Assembly (NCBI GenBank): GCA_029378245.1
Contig: JARKIF010000079.1
Coordinates: 62,001 to 126,000 of the forward strand
Direction of reading: 5' to 3'
DNA: 64,000 bases
Source of the DNA: Roridomyces roridus
Taxonomy: Eukaryota > Basidiomycota > Agaricomycetes > Agaricales > Mycenaceae
Shown here: in pieces, positions 53,025-63,100 of the stretch
How the letters are laid out: the number at the start of each line of letters is the position of its first letter
Numbering within the stretch: the first letter of the stretch is position 1
The notes under the pieces: model-generated
The model's database searches: none
What the model was told of the DNA's origin: nothing
Seen by the model: only the letters and a program-made list of their open reading frames with translations
Position numbers and translations under genes: made by a program

Positions 53025-53827
53025 TCAATAAAAGTACTCCCTACCGAATCCACAAACACACGATCCTGCTGCACGAGCACAGGCATTACACCTTCCGCTC
53101 CTAGCAAGTCGCACAGTCCAGGTCAGTTCAAATTTAGTCACCTCCGAAATAGCACTCACGGTAAATAGATTTCAGTCGACGTCTCCACAGCCATTCGGAG
53201 AGTGTAGGAATTATTCAGAAATTCGATGTATGGCGAGTCGGTGGGTGTGGAGTAGGGCTGGGATGCAGAGGTTGGGTGATAATTGTGATTGTATTCCAGT
53301 GGTACGTTCCAGGCAGTTTGCGGGTACGAATACTCGTACTCGTATGGACGAATTTGTTGTTGCTGCTGCTGGCTATGCGGCACAGCTGCAGCTCCGGGAA
53401 AATCCAGGGTGGGATCTGATGGCTTTGAGCCTGATTTAGATTGGTGGTGATGTGTTGGAGGAGGGGTGACGTTGGGAGACGGCGAGGGAGAGGAGCTGGA
53501 GCTCGAACTCGAACGTGAACTCGGGCTCGGGCTCGGACTCGACGCCGCCCGGCCGGATTCCTCTGCGACAGAGATGTATTCGCAGGCAAGGTTCCGATGC
53601 GAGCATCGATCGCAGGGATTGTCGTATCCGTTAATCGTGTTGCACTGTTCAAAAAGTGAGTGGTTGTTTCTATCAAGTGGAAATCCATGGCATCATACCC
53701 TGACTCTGCGTTTCCGACAACCGAGACAAGCCATGAGAGCCCTCTTTCGGGCGAGTACAAAAGGCTTTTGCGGGCTCGACCCCGAGTCGGAGGGAGGGAG
53801 AAATATGAGTGGCACTGGCTGGGACAT
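53025..53827 (-). CDS. Short Zn2Cys6 transcription regulator 3, with CxxC/CxC tail
   Basis: Exons 53827-53699, 53644-53160 and 53100-53025 (introns 54 and 59 bp) give 229 residues. Zinc cluster: CLGCRKRRVR | CNTINGYDNPCDRCSHRNLA, then CEY; the intron lies at the same place as in the paralogues. A Ser/Pro-rich linker, a Gln run (HSQQQQQ) and a Tyr-rich region (PYEYEYSYPQTAWN) follow. Splicing the final intron from TTACC|gtgagt adds SGRCNACARAAGSCVCGFGR, a variant of the shared tail with CNAC-x6-CVC. No middle homology domain is present. The likely role is a DNA-binding nuclear regulator; targets are unknown. The flanks resemble neither of the duplicated D3 copies. Confidence 0.75.
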
Positions 53828-53885
53828 GATTCAGATTGAGCTGGGAGCTGAAGCTGACACCAGACGAGGCACCATGGCGCGTTGG

Positions 53886-53892
53886 ATTTATA
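53886..53892 (-). promoter_or_regulatory. TATA box of zinc-cluster gene 3
   Basis: TATAAAT on the minus strand about 60 bp upstream of ATG 53827. Confidence 0.5.
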
Positions 53893-54628
53893 GACCTCGG
53901 GAGATTCAATATAACGCCTTTAGAGCGGGGCCAACGGCACCGGGTTAGTTGCTGTCGTAACTAGGTTATAATTAAAAAGCAGTGGCCACACGCACCTGAT
54001 TGATGGAAGTGAATGCGAGGTCCGAAAGCGAACGATGCTCAAAAGTGGTTGTTTTGGAGGTATCCCACGTATGATAAAGCCCCAAGGCTTACCGCTAGAC
54101 CCGAACCTGGTGTACCTAGGACTTGTCGATAGTAAACAGACTGGTTACGAGTTAGCGAGGCGACTCTCGAAACTTGACCCAACGCAAATTGCGACCTGAT
54201 CGAGATTCGAGACTGGTCTGTTGCCAGGCTGGATAATGGAAAGCCGCGATGAGGCTGATCAAGCACTGTGGGCTTTTCAGGCCAGTTTCCATTTTTGGCT
54301 GTCGAAGAAGCGGTAGGCCCTCAGACTGTCCGAATGAAGTGGAGAAACTGTTTCAGCTCCGATGACCGAGAAACCGAGAAGAGGACTCCGAGGTGGTGAT
54401 TCCGATCGGCGAGGGAAGTTGTCAAGAGGTTGTGGTAAGTAATACGGACCGGGCGGCCCACTGGTCGGAGATGGTTGTTCGGCGACTGTGTTTCCCTGGG
54501 TGAGGAAAGGCTTGGTTTCAGAGATCTGGAATGACTTTTGATGAGGATGCATGAGTCTCAACGCACTTCAAGGCCACCTTGAATTCGAGAGGACGAGTCG
54601 GATTCAAGGAGTCATAAGGTGCAAAGAT
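53893..54628. other. Intergenic, with a proline-rich minus-strand frame
   Basis: The frame 54552-54277 (minus) reads MHPHQKSFQISETKPFLTQG and PTSGPPGPYYLPQPLDNFPR. It could be a downstream exon of the gene at 54629-55429, but no convincing splice pair was found. Confidence 0.35.
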
Positions 54629-55429
54629 CTAGGGTTGCAGCGCACGCGTGCAAATGTGCTTCCTTGACTCCTTCCCGTCGTTTGCAAGGGACGCCCAACC
54701 AGCCGAGTTTGAGGGAAAGTCTTGGATCGTTGGGTCGCGGGCTTCACGGGTGACAAAGCCGTGATGAGACATTCTTCCTGTCGTGTGAGCGATGGCTTGG
54801 TATGTGGGCGGTGCCTTCCCGCCTGCTGGCATTTCGGCTTTGAATCGCCGTGCTGTAGGTAATGGTGACAATGACATGCCTCGGGCGGGGTTTAAGCGAG
54901 GAGAGATCTCCGTTTGGGGCTTTTCAAGGTGGAGGTTTGTGGCCGTGAGTTTGAGGCCTGAGGCCTGAGACAAGATCGACTTGGATGCATATGATGATTT
55001 CCAGGGAGTGTTGGCGGCTGCTTGGTAATGGTTTCCGAGGCAGTCGGTTAGAAAATCTGGATCGTGGCATAGCACTTGAATATAGAACCGTTGAGATGAA
55101 TCGCGATCCGAATCATAGAAGGACGAGGTCGGTATCATTACATATTTAAGCGATGTTTGGTCCGTGTGGGCCGAAATATTAACGATGAATGATGCGACAT
55201 AGCCATCGAACGGCACGCCGGCCAACCTCCGAACCAAACGGATACTCAATTGTCTTGAGGAACTCCACGCGTTTAGCGCTTCAAATAACAGAATGAATAC
55301 AGCTGCCGACCATCCGGATGTTCTGTTTAAGGTCGGAGTCAAGTCGGAGTTGAAACAAAGCCGCGGTCGCGGAGAGTCGAAAAATAAATGCAGCGGGAGG
55401 GTTACGACCTCGGACAGGTATGTAGGCAT
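54629..55429 (-). CDS. Possible membrane protein with PPTY motif, unknown family
   Basis: A single open frame of 266 codons from ATG 55429. A hydrophobic segment SAAVFILLFEALNAW lies near residue 45. A domain of about 100 residues follows (GVPFDGYVASFIVNISAHTD, FYIQVLCHDPDFLTDCLGN, SSYASKSILSQASGLKLTAT), then a hydrophilic tail with GGKAPPTYQAI. A second, broken copy lies at 57072-58385, so the sequence has been duplicated as a gene-like unit. An upstream frame (55538-55281) overlaps it in another phase, so the real first exon may be elsewhere. No known family was recognised. Confidence 0.4.
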   Translation of the reverse strand: MPTYLSEVVTLPLHLFFDSPRPRLCFNSDLTPTLNRTSGWSAAVFILLFEALNAWSSSRQLSIRLVRRLAGVPFDGYVASFIVNISAHTDQTSLKYVMIPTSSFYDSDRDSSQRFYIQVLCHDPDFLTDCLGNHYQAAANTPWKSSYASKSILSQASGLKLTATNLHLEKPQTEISPRLNPARGMSLSPLPTARRFKAEMPAGGKAPPTYQAIAHTTGRMSHHGFVTREARDPTIQDFPSNSAGWASLANDGKESRKHICTRALQP

Positions 55430-55702
55430 CTGAGTCGCATCTTACATCGTTGTGAGATAAGTAGAGTCTCCGCGCCTTTCTCGGGATCCCCCAGTGGTCG
55501 AACTTGGCTTTCCAGGCGAGGGCGTTGGGAGTGGCCAAGGTCGCGCGCGGGCTACTGCCCGGAAGTCAAGAAAGCCCGTATGTGTTTTCGGGTTACTGCC
55601 CAAATTCAAGTTGAACTGGTGTTAGTCAACGAGAGAATAATTTACGAGGCTCGAGATTATACAACTCGGGTTGAAAAACAAAGAACGCAGGGTTTCACAA
55701 GT

Positions 55703-56415
55703 TCATCCCCTCCTCCGACCGCAGAAGCAGGGGCCTGCTGGGTGGCAGGTGCACCCCGATTGAACCCGACTTCTGAAAAGTTCAGTTTGCGACGAGAGTA
55801 TCACTCGAAGTCTTACTGATCATATATGACGTGGGGATGCATTTGGGCTTGATGGTAGTGCGTATTGTACGCATTGTTCCACGGAGTCCGGGACTGGAGT
55901 TGCTGTGGATAAACGGTGGTGTATATTTGGTCCGTGAAAGGCATCGTTGTCCACGATCCGTGGGTATCCTCGCAGGGAAATTCCTGGCGGCTTACATTGG
56001 GAAAGATTCGGCGTCTGTCGAAGGGGCAGATGGGCGCCATAATGCCAGGCCGGTAGTTGAGGAATCGATTGGCATTTGTCGGCTGATTTTCCGTCGAATA
56101 GTTTGGAGTGGATGAACACTCATGTGGGACGAGTGTAGGAGGCGCGATATCACCAAATCTTGTACTGGTACTAGCTGGGCTCCGTTCGGATTCTTCGGCA
56201 ACGGAAATGTATTCGCAGTCGAATTTTCTGCGAGTACATCGCTCGCAAGGCTTGTCGTATCCGTTGGTCGCTTTGCACTGTTCAAAGATCGGCAAGGAGA
56301 GGAGGATCTGGAGAGGACCAACCTTGATCTTGCGTTTGCGACAATGGATGCACGCTATGGGGGTCCGCTTGCGGAGCCCTAGAATGAAAGCAGGCTGCTT
56401 GGACATTGGGATCAT
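55703..56415 (-). CDS. Short Zn2Cys6 transcription regulator 4, with CxC tail
   Basis: Exons 56415-56323, 56277-55817 and 55772-55703 (introns 45 and 44 bp) give 207 residues. Zinc cluster: CIHCRKRKIK | CKATNGYDKPCERCTRRKFD, then CEY. The region after the cluster is Ser/Thr/Pro-rich, with RPGIMAPICPFDRRRIFPNV and a Tyr/Gln/His-rich end. The last exon, through TCA|gtaaga, encodes SGCTCHPAGPCFCGRRRG. Its tail CTCHPAGPCFC matches the other paralogues and would be lost without splicing, since the unspliced frame stops two bases into the donor. An alternative start is ATG 56406. It is a close paralogue of the gene at 58554. Confidence 0.8.
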
Positions 56416-56434
56416 TCTGGGAAGCACGGTATGA

Positions 56435-56443
56435 TATTTTATA
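56435..56443 (-). promoter_or_regulatory. TATA box of zinc-cluster gene 4
   Basis: TATAAAATA on the minus strand, 20-28 bp before ATG 56415. The identical arrangement is found at gene 5. Confidence 0.5.
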
Positions 56444-56734
56444 CTTGCAAGGAGACTCGACTTGGAAGTCTTCCCGTCTGAAACGGCTGCCAGCAGTCAG
56501 AAAGCTTCAAGAACCCCGAGTACTAGTAGACCCCTCCTAGGCGCTTCGCAATCTTGTTTCTACAGCTTCGAAAGGCTGTAAACTTATTGCTTTCGTGTTC
56601 AATCTAGAAATTTGGAAATGGCGACTTACTCCGAGCTCTGCTTTGGCGGAAGAAAACGCCGATGGTCGGTTCCGGTGGATTAGAAAGTCCGAGGATCAGC
56701 GCCAGCTTGCGCGTCTAGTGACCTAACCTAAAGC

Positions 56735-57061
56735 CTAAAGGAAAGAGAATGAAATGGCTGCCACATATCGGTACGCAGTTTCTTCCCGTCGTTTGAGCTG
56801 CGCGTTCGAAATGTCCAAGGAAGCGAGTGGCACTGGAAGCGCGGACTCGAACTCATCTTTGTTTTTCAGCGCATTTGCCTGTGAGGAGACTCCCCATATA
56901 TACCTTGAGCAGTGACTTCTGCTTACCTCTAATGGCTGTGCAAACATTGGCAGTGCAGCAATTGTTCCAACAGTCATCACGAAGAGCAGTCGTGCGTGCC
57001 ACTGGCGGGGCCGCCGCTGGTATAGTTGTTTCTGTTGTGATACAGCCCAGGAAGATGCCAC
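56735..57061 (-). CDS. Possible small two-exon protein, unknown
   Basis: The frame opens near 57061 (an ATG lies further in, at MTVGTIAALPMFAQPLE). A 48-bp intron (gtaagc...cacag, about 56929-56882) keeps phase and leads to ANALKNKDEFESALPVPLAS and LDISNAQLKRREETAYRYVA, then a stop. The block SLD-S-AQLKRREE recurs upstream of zinc-cluster gene 5 (59700-59620), so it duplicated with that unit. It could be a small gene or a leader exon. Confidence is low. Confidence 0.3.
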   Translation of the reverse strand: MASSWAVSQQKQLYQRRPRQWHARLLFVMTVGTIAALPMFAQPLEVSRSHCSRYIWGVSSQANALKNKDEFESALPVPLASLDISNAQLKRREETAYRYVAAISFSFL

Positions 57062-57071
57062 TATCTAGCGC

Positions 57072-58385
57072 TCACGACGTGACCGTGAGTTTCAGGCCTG
57101 AGACAAGATAGATCGACAATTGGGATTTCCAGGGACTGTTTGGTAGGGATCGGCACCGTATCCGTACAGGTACGGCATACGTACGTACGGTACGGTACGG
57201 CGTCGGTACCGTGGCGGGGAGAGACTCGGTCGTCCGAACCGTACCGAGTCCGTACTTCGTCCGTATGATACGGCGTATACGGCCGTATACGGCGATGGGG
57301 CTCGGCTTCGTCGGCAACGTAGTGAATGCCGCTTGAATGTCAAAGATCTTGATCGTTTCAGACAGCCGGTGAGTCTGGGTCATCCATATTGATTTTCGAT
57401 GGCCGCCGCACGCTTCGGACAGGCGATTCCCAGTGATGTGATCAGAAAATCATCACTTCATACCCTGATCGGCCGTGTACGCCGCCCACAACATGCGCTC
57501 ACAGGGTCTACAGTCCATCAATAGACCGAAAACACCTCCCATATTGCGCAGAATTGTCCCCGGCTTACCTTCCGAGCCAATTCCGAGCCTTCAAAACATG
57601 CGCCACCAAGTTGATCCGTACGTCCGTAATACGGCCGTACCGTACCGTGGTGGCTGAGGATCCCACCGTATCGCACCGTACGTAGTCGCTGGACGTCCGT
57701 ATGTCCGTAAGTTTATCCGTACCGTATACGGTACGTACGGTGCCGATCCCTACTGTTTGGGGGCTGCTTGCTAATGGTCTCCGAGACAACCGGGTGGAAA
57801 ATTTAGGTTGTGGCATAGCACTTGAATGTAGAACCTGAGGCCTGCGTGCCTGAGATGAATCGCGATCCGAGTCATTGTTGTGGTTGTGGAAAAGGCGAGG
57901 TCGGAATCATTACATAAGCGATGTCTGGTTCCGTCGGAACAATGATGCAACAGCCATCCCGGCCAACATTAGATACTTATTCTCATTCAACGAGCGTCTC
58001 TTGAGCGCTTCGAGTGACTGGCCGGTCTCAGACACAAGGGGCTCCAAGGAAGCTACTTAGCGTGCTTCAACTGGCAGAATGAGTTGATCAAGAATGGGTT
58101 CAACCATATGTACAGCTGCCGTGAATTCGAATCCGGATGGTCTGTTCAAGGCAAGTTCAAGGTCGGAGTTTGGAACAAAGTCCGCCGCGGGGCAACCGCG
58201 GACTCGAAAATAAATGCAGCGGGAGGATACGGTGGCGAACTCAGACAGGGATCAGTCTGTGGACATCTTACACTACTTATGGGATACAAATAAAGCAAAG
58301 AAAGTAGAGTGCTCGGTCTCCGTGCCCTTCTCGTCGAACAGTGAACGTGGCTTTCCAGGGCGTGGCGTTGGGACGAAGGCGCCAA
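57072..58385 (-). pseudogene. Broken copy of the 54629-55429 gene, split by a MITE
   Basis: Matching blocks to 54.9-55.4 kb occur in order: CATTTATTTT near 58205-58215, ATGAATCGCGATCCGA near 57855, GGCATAGCACTTGAAT near 57815, and CTGGAAATCCCA with the GLKLTVTS segment near 57095-57135. Frames are interrupted throughout, and a 609-bp hAT-like element (57144-57752) sits in the middle. Confidence 0.6.
57144..57752. mobile_element. hAT-like MITE, 609 bp, with 8-bp target duplication
   Basis: The ends TAGGGATCGGCACCGTA and TACGGTGCCGATCCCTA are perfect inverted copies. Both are flanked by CTGTTTGG (57136-57143 and 57753-57760). An 8-bp duplication and TAGGG ends are characteristic of the hAT superfamily. 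Subterminal parts are packed with CGGTACGG / CCGTACCG and GTACGTAC repeats. There is no transposase frame, so it is non-autonomous. Confidence 0.9.
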
Positions 58386-58553
58386 GGTCGCGCGTGGGCC
58401 ATTGCAAGTGAAGAAACTTGAAGCCCGTACGTGTTTTCGGCTGCTCAGATCTCCAAGTACTAGTCCAGCCGGCGTTATTAGTGGACGAGAAAAAATAGTT
58501 TACGAGGATCGAGATCGCGATATCGCAACTCGACTCGAAAAGGCTCTTTCATT

Positions 58554-59250
58554 TCATCCCCTCCTCAGACCACAGAAGCACGGGTGTGCTGGGTGGCAGG
58601 TGCATTGCCTGGGGACCGCTGGCTCGCTTTTGTCAAGTTCAGTTTCGGTTCGCGACGAGGGTATTGCTGGAATTCTTACCGAGCATACACCACATCGGGG
58701 TGCATTTGGACTGGTTGGTAGTGCATATTGTATGCGTTGTTCCAGGGGTCGTACTGGGTTTGTTGTGGAACATCGGCGGGGTATATTTGGTTCGTGAAAA
58801 GCCTTGTTGTCCATGATCCCTGGGGATGGTCGGAGGGAAATTCCTGGCGGCCGATATTGGGAAATATTCGGTGTTCCTCGAAGGGGCCGATGGGTGCCAT
58901 GTCAGCTGGGTAGGTGAGTAATCGATGGGCGTAGGTAGGTCGATTATCCGTCGAATAGTTTGGAGTGGATGAAGAGGTAGATGGGAGGGGTGTAGTATCG
59001 CCACCTGGGCTCCGTTCGGTTTCTTCTGCGACGGAAATATATTCGCAATCGAGCTTTCTCCGAGCACATCGCTCGCAGGGATTGTCGTATCCGTTGGTCA
59101 CGTTGCACTGTTCAAAGGTCAGAGACTCGGTCACTCGGAGGAGAGGAGGATCGGGACAGGACAAACCCTGATCTTGCGTTTGCGACATTGCATGCACGCT
59201 CTGGGGGCCCTCTTTCGGGGCACTATGAAAGGCTGGGTAGACATGATCAT
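58554..59250 (-). CDS. Short Zn2Cys6 transcription regulator 5, with CxC tail
   Basis: Exons 59250-59167, 59107-58680 and 58608-58554 (introns 59 and 71 bp) give 188 residues. Zinc cluster: CMQCRKRKIR | CNVTNGYDNPCERCARRKLD, then CEY. Middle: SSSTPNYSTDNRPTYAHRLL, PIGPFEEHRIFPNIGRQEFP and a Tyr/Pro/Gln-rich part. The last intron was set to end at ccccag (58609), the only acceptor that keeps phase, giving RQCTCHPAHPCFCGLRRG. It has the same tail motif as gene 4. It is the nearest zinc-cluster gene to the ABC transporter, about 0.9 kb away and divergent from it. Confidence 0.8.
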
Positions 59251-59271
59251 TTCGAGGAAGTTGCGTTATAA

Positions 59272-59280
59272 TATTTTATA
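59272..59280 (-). promoter_or_regulatory. TATA box of zinc-cluster gene 5
   Basis: TATAAAATA on the minus strand, 22-30 bp upstream of ATG 59250, as in gene 4. Confidence 0.5.
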
Positions 59281-60180
59281 CTCACCTTGAAGATCTTCCC
59301 GAAGTTCCCGTCTCATGCTGTTATCCTGATGGTTGCGGGCAGTCCCGTGTGCTATTTTTTCGTCAAGAGAGTAACAAACCCCCCTACATAGTCGCTGCCG
59401 CAATCTTGTTTTCCCCGCATCAAGAGGCCGTAAATTTATTACTTTGGTGTTTGGGAGTCTAAGAAATGGCTGAGCTCTCCTTTAGAATGCGCGGACGACG
59501 CTGCAAGCAAACGGCGATCGTCGGTTCCGGTGCTGGAAAGTCCGAGAATCAGCGTCAGCTTGCGCACGGCGGCGCGTCGCCGCCCAGTGACCTAAAGGAA
59601 AGACATTGATGGCAGCCATAGTAGACCGTAGGTTCTTCTTGGCTTCTTCCCGTCGTTTGAGCTGCGCGCCCGAGATGTCCGAGTCCAATGAGGCGAGCGG
59701 CAGCCTTGCGCAATAGATGCGCCCACTTGAACATTAACTCATCTTTTGTTTCAGCGCTTCGCCTGGGAGGTGCACAACTGAATTACTCCTCCCGCGATAA
59801 TGTTTTTGGTGACTTGTGACGATAGATCTTGTACTTACGGATACAAGTACCTGTGGGACCGTGTGGGTTTGGCATGCCGGTGACGCCTCTACAAGCTGTT
59901 GTGGCGACATCGTTAGGTCGTTCCAGGTAATCACTAAGACTGGACAGCTGTCTCGTCTAGACGTTTACAGTCCAGTGAGCCTAAGATGTCACTCACAAAC
60001 GAGCTTTAAACCAGGTGTGTGTTGGAGGAAGACAACTCGGAGATTGCAGACCGTTGATCCACGGCACGTGCAGCCGCCCTGGCCCGTCCATATTTTTTCC
60101 AGAGTCGGGCAACTTCCCCCGCCAGCTCAATTCACTGATAAAGGACGCGACTAGAGGCCAGCACACGACGTGAAAATCCA
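59281..60180. other. Intergenic, with a conserved minus-strand block
   Basis: Minus-strand 59700-59580 encodes SDISGAQLKRREEAKKNLRS, related to the block at 56735-56880. No complete gene model. The remainder is the upstream region of the ABC transporter. Confidence 0.4.
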
Positions 60181-63100
60181 ATGGGCGTGTGCAGCAGCTC
60201 GTCCGTGCTCAACTTGAGCGACCCGTGCGTTCGAGGCACGTGGAGTGCACTGCTCCCCGTGTTGGCCGTCTGCGCCTTCTGCATTTCATCGCTCCCCATT
60301 CCATCGCTCTCAGCCCTCCACCAACGCTTCAGGCCGTTCTTGACTCTGCAAGAAGCAGAGGCCCTTGACACGGTCGACGTGACCGAGGATGTCGCAGAGT
60401 CTGCGCCACGACCATCTCCCGTCTTCACGTTCCTTGGCCTCGTTCAGAGCCTGGCGTGGGTGACTGGCGGGGTCTTTTCCTTTGTCGTATCGTACGATTC
60501 GGACGTTTGGCTCCTCATCCAGAGCCTCCTCGTCGCGTTTTCGTGGTTGTATACCACCGTCAGGCCAATCGCGATTCCTTTCTCGACTGCGCCGTACGAC
60601 CTGTTCACGGTCTACCTCTTGCACCTCTTCGGCGGTGTGCTCCTTCTAGGCGGATATATCTTCGAATATGCGGCTGGCGGCTTGCCCTTGCCTTCGTCTG
60701 TCGTCCTGGGCGCACTCGGAGCGAACCTCGGCCTAGTTCTCGTGCTGCTCTACTACACACTACGGATGCCGATTAACCTGCCCTCGGCACGCGTGAGGAA
60801 GGAGGATATCGTGCGTCACATTTCTTTCCCATTGGTCATCCTATTGACCCCCCGTAGGGACTGACCGTGTCACCAGAGGATTACACACCGCTCTGGGAGT
60901 GGATCGCGTATACTTGGATAGCCCCGCTCATCAGACGCGTGAGTCTGCTCTCCTTGTCCCTGATGCTCGTTCTCACCCCCAGGTAGGGAAGGCATACCAC
61001 CCTTCACGAGAAAGATGTCTTCAATCTCAGTCCGACAATGCAATCTCGCCCTGTCTTTCTCAAGTTTCAGTCCACGCCGTGTGTGCTCCTCATGATGCTT
61101 GGATTTCCTCTCACCATCTTATTAGAGCGACTACCCTTTTGCGACGCATCGTGTCCGCGGTGGTCTTTGACATGTTGTGCGTACATACCGCCATCTTCAC
61201 CTTGCTACGACTGAAATCCCTCGCAGTTTTGACTTTGTCGGCACCCTTTTCGTCATCCTCTTCTTCTACGCCGTACCCTTCTTCATGAAGTCAGCAGTGC
61301 CCCTTCTTTCGCTCAATCGGTCCTGACGATCTCTAGACATATGCTCGACCTCATCGACCAACCTCAGATGACTCCCCGGGACAAAGGGATGGCCTACGTC
61401 TACGCCGGGCTCATGTTCCTCTGCTCTGTTCTCAAGGCAGTCTTTGACGTCCAGCATCTCTGTGAGTTCACCCTCCAGAATCATACGGTCCATTCACGTC
61501 CGTTTTTTCAGGGTTCGGAAGACGTGCGAGCACCCAGGTCCGATCGTTGCTCATGGCCGCCATCTTTGAGAAGACTTTGAAGCGCAAAGATTTTAGCGGT
61601 GTCGTCACCAAGGACAAGGAAGGCAAGGGGTCGAAAGGCGGCGCGGGTATGTCCTTCTAGCCCTTTCCAGTCGGTTACTGATGCCACGCGAAGCGGATAT
61701 TGGGAAGATCCAGAACCTCATGGCCCGCGACGCCGAGGTTGTATCCAACCTCGTAGCCGTAAGTCATCTTCTCCTCTGTCTGCCTGGTGTCATAACGCTC
61801 AGCCAATCCCTTGCAGTCTATCTACTCCTTCCTCAGTGCGCCGTTCGAGCTCGTTCTGGCGTCCATCTTCCTCTACCAGCTCTTAGTGAGTCCTCCCCCG
61901 ACCAATCCATTTCGATGTGCTGAGTGTAATCAAGGGATGGAGCGCCTTCTCGGGTCTAATCATCTTCTTTGGCTGCTGGCCGCTCAACAAGTACATTACG
62001 AGCCTCAGCTCCACGATAAGCAAGGAGAAGGCCAAGGCCACGGATAGGAGGATGACTGTCGTGGATGAGTTGATCAGTTCCGTGAGTTCTGTCCTCTCTC
62101 TCGGAGTATTAGGTGCTGAGGGGAAATAGATCAAGTTTATCAAGTTCTTTGCATGGGAGGATCGTTGGGTGGAGCAGGTGATGAAGACGAGGAACGAGGA
62201 GCTGCGGTGGCAGGTTAAAGGTGTGTCGTGTTAGCAAACCTTGCATATCGTTTGCTGACGTGCGTGCCATTCAAGGGAACGTCAACAGACTCATGCTGAC
62301 TGCGTTAGTCTGTCCACGCCTGTCTGGGAAAGCAACTGCTAAAGGATCGCAGGATGTGGAGTATTGCGCCGATATCCCTTTCGTTGGTGTCGTTTTTCGT
62401 GTATGTGTGGCTGGGGAACCAGCTCACCGTCGGAACTGCGTTCGCGGCTATTGCGGTCTTTGCTATCGTTCGGTGAGCTTCGAAGTTTGCTTGTCCTTCT
62501 CGTGCTCATGGTCGCCTTCTAGAGCTCCGCTCAATAGTATGTGTCTTTGACTCCTGGCTGAGCTACCCGCTGATCTTGTCCAGCTATCCCGGAGTACATC
62601 GTGAATCTTGTCAATGTGCGTTTTCGGTCTTCTTTCTTTCACTAAAGGTTGACGCGTCTATAGGCTCAAGTATCGTTACAACGCATCGCGGCTTACCTTG
62701 CCGAAGACGAGGTGACTGCGCAGGTGTCGTCTTTGAAAGTGGGAGAAGAGGGTCCTGCGCCGATGAAGGAAGGCCTTGGGATGGAAAAGGCTTCGTTTGA
62801 ATGGAACTCAGTCACCGCGGCTCCTTTGAATGAATCCGTCTCTACTTTCGCTGAGCATCGATTCGAGCTGAAGGACATTTCGGTGATGTTTCCCGAGGGT
62901 CGGTTGACCGTGGTCACTGGACCCACTGCGAGGTTCGTGTTGTTCTTAGCCAAGATATGTCGGGAGCTGACGCGCTGCTTTTCTAGTGGCAAGACGGCGT
63001 TGCTGGTAGGGCCACTGTTGTTTGCAAGGATTGCTGGACTAATGCACTCCGGAGATGGCTCTCATGGGTGAAATGACTCTCCTACCGACTGGCGGGCGTC

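Noticed and set aside
57140..57760. GTAC-rich palindromes considered as a regulatory or origin element
   Set aside because: They are internal to a hAT-like MITE with perfect ends and target duplication, which explains them.
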